NCBI GenBank assembly: GCA_964400865.1
Contig: CAYNWG010000058.1
Coordinates: 1 to 5,666, forward strand
From: DAOQVB01 sp964400865
Lineage (GTDB): Bacteria; Patescibacteriota; Microgenomatia; UBA1400; PJMF01
DNA length: 5,666 nt
Reading direction: 5' to 3'
Part shown: one piece after another, positions 5,142-5,666 of the stretch
Layout of the letters: every line of letters begins with the position of its first letter
Position numbering within the stretch: position 1 is the stretch's first letter
Notes under the pieces: generated by a model
Database searches by the model: none
Told to the model about the DNA's origin: nothing
What the model saw: only the letters and a program-made list of their open reading frames with translations
Program-made: the position numbers and the translations under genes

Positions 5142-5354
5142 ATGCAAGAATTTAAAGGATATGATATACCGACAACCTATGGTATTGATCCCGATCACGA
5201 TGAGCTTCAAAGAATGAGAAACTGGAGCAGAGAAGATTTGGAAAAAAGAGTGGCTGAGATAGAGAAAAATAGAGAAACCTACAAAACTGATGATGAATAT
5301 CAAAGAGAATTGTATACCGCTCAACTTGCCCTACAAATGCGTTCGGATGGATAA
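5142..5354 (+). CDS. Small charged helical protein, 70 aa (hypothetical)
   Basis: ATG 5142 follows GGAGAGG (5127-5133) at eight-base spacing, the best ribosome binding site on this strand of the window. The 70 residues are very charged: an N-terminal loop (MQEFKGYDIPTTYGIDPDHD), then helices about 20-46 (ELQRMRNWSREDLEKRVAEI) and 50-67 (DDEYQRELYTAQLALQM), likely a helical hairpin or short coiled coil. There is no signal peptide, Cys or metal-binding motif. I do not recognise the family. Its end overlaps the start of the recombinase remnant (ATG 5347) by eight bases. Standing between a broken ORF and a broken recombinase near a tRNA, it is likely cargo or accessory to an old integrated element, but this is inference. 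Confidence 0.72.
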   Translation: MQEFKGYDIPTTYGIDPDHDELQRMRNWSREDLEKRVAEIEKNRETYKTDDEYQRELYTAQLALQMRSDG

Positions 5355-5612
5355 TCCTGAAGAAAAAGACCAGCAGTTCAACAATGCGATTTATAGGTAT
5401 GACTAATTCTTTCAGTCTTTCCACGAACAAAAAGCAGATATAACCACTCGCTTAGTCATACTTCAAGAAGCCGAAGATAGATACTACATCTCGGCTTAAT
5501 ATTTATTAGAACTGGCTAATCGAGCCTATGGCGTTTTTGTGAGATAGAAGTTAGATATGAAGGTGTAAAACCATTTGATACGATCCTAAATATCTCTGAT
5601 CATCAAGCTTAG
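5347..5612 (+). pseudogene. Decayed serine recombinase, C-terminal remnant
   Basis: Read in one frame from ATG 5347, the translation shows the C-terminal part of large serine recombinases broken by stops: TAA 5404-5406, TAA 5497-5499 and TAG 5545-5547. Between them lie ITTRLVILQEAEDRYYISA and YLLELANRAYGVFV, which match the family's helical segment (pattern LQEAD-x-YYI-x-YLLELA-RAYELF, from memory). A frame change near 5545-5550 then leads to EVRYEGVKPFDTILN and a TAG at 5610-5612; KPFD-x-IL is the usual end of these proteins. About 20-25 residues normally found between RAYELF and the RYE-KPFD end seem deleted. The N-terminal resolvase domain with its catalytic Ser and the zinc-ribbon part are absent. 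It therefore carries two nonsense mutations, one frameshift or deletion and a missing 5' end, and cannot be active. The final stop touches the 3' end of the tRNA gene on the opposite strand. Confidence 0.72.
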
Positions 5613-5666
5613 CTCCCCGACTAGGACTCGAACCTAGAACCCTCTCGTTAACAGCGAGATGCTCTG
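5613..5666 (-). tRNA. tRNA-Asn (GTT), cut by the window edge
   Basis: The minus strand shows the 3' two-thirds of a tRNA. The anticodon arm TCTCG-CTGTTAA-CGAGA (5659-5643) has anticodon GTT (5652-5650), reading AAC/AAU. It is followed by a five-base variable loop, the T arm CTAGG-TTCGAGT-CCTAG (5637-5621) with the standard TTCGA, and the acceptor strand TCGGGGA with discriminator G (5613). CCA is not encoded. The D arm and the 5' acceptor strand lie beyond the window, so the acceptor pairing cannot be checked. Confidence 0.93.

Noticed and set aside
5287..5293. A second CTGATGA hammerhead-core word
   Set aside because: It lies inside the 70-aa coding region, with no stem II, no GAAA at the right distance and no flanking stem I.
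5152..5430. Minus-strand frames opposite the 70-aa gene
   Set aside because: The plus-strand gene has a strong ribosome binding site and sensible composition. The minus frames are Phe/Ser-rich shadows of its charged codons.

Overview
The window reads like an ordinary small-genome bacterial chromosome, most likely a Patescibacteria/CPR-type organism. This is an inference from an AT-leaning background, a three-helix membrane protein with a CPR-style HEAT-like tail, a TM-anchored protein with a Pro/Thr linker and a PsbP-like domain, and starts that seem leaderless or lack a Shine-Dalgarno sequence. No taxonomic marker gene is complete here. The only RNA gene is a tRNA-Asn cut by the right edge.

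Layout. 1-548 (+) is the 3' part of an ABC-F type ATPase gene. It converges on 574-1173 (-), a membrane protein with a HEAT-like tail. That gene is divergent from 1260-2402 (+), a membrane-anchored extracytoplasmic protein. From about 2410 to 3890 the DNA is visibly richer in G+C and is organised on the minus strand: a structured leader (long hairpin 3818-3880, plus a hairpin next to the ribosome binding site), an SPFH/band-7 membrane protein (2772-3761), a strong intrinsic terminator (2724-2751), a probable 46-residue membrane protein (2542-2682), and a sequence matching a type III hammerhead self-cleaving ribozyme (2427-2474). From 3893 the DNA is AT-rich again: about 390 bases without a gene but with palindromes, a pair of related 31-base elements and terminator-like hairpins; an unrecognised 163-residue protein (4288-4779, -) with a near-leaderless promoter; a 70-codon reading frame broken by an in-frame TAG (4827-5039, +); an intact 70-residue charged protein (5142-5354, +); and a decayed C-terminal piece of a serine recombinase (5347-5612, +) whose last codon abuts the 3' end of tRNA-Asn (5613-5666, -).

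Main points. The hammerhead is the strongest unexpected signal. It has the invariant core, perfect stems I and II and a cleavable CUC triplet, and it sits in the 140-base gap between two convergent genes, where it could define the 3' end of the minus-strand transcript. The right end looks like the worn edge of an integrated element next to a tRNA gene: recombinase remnant, broken small ORF and orphan small ORF. The higher-GC SPFH/small-protein/ribozyme block may be a separate acquisition.
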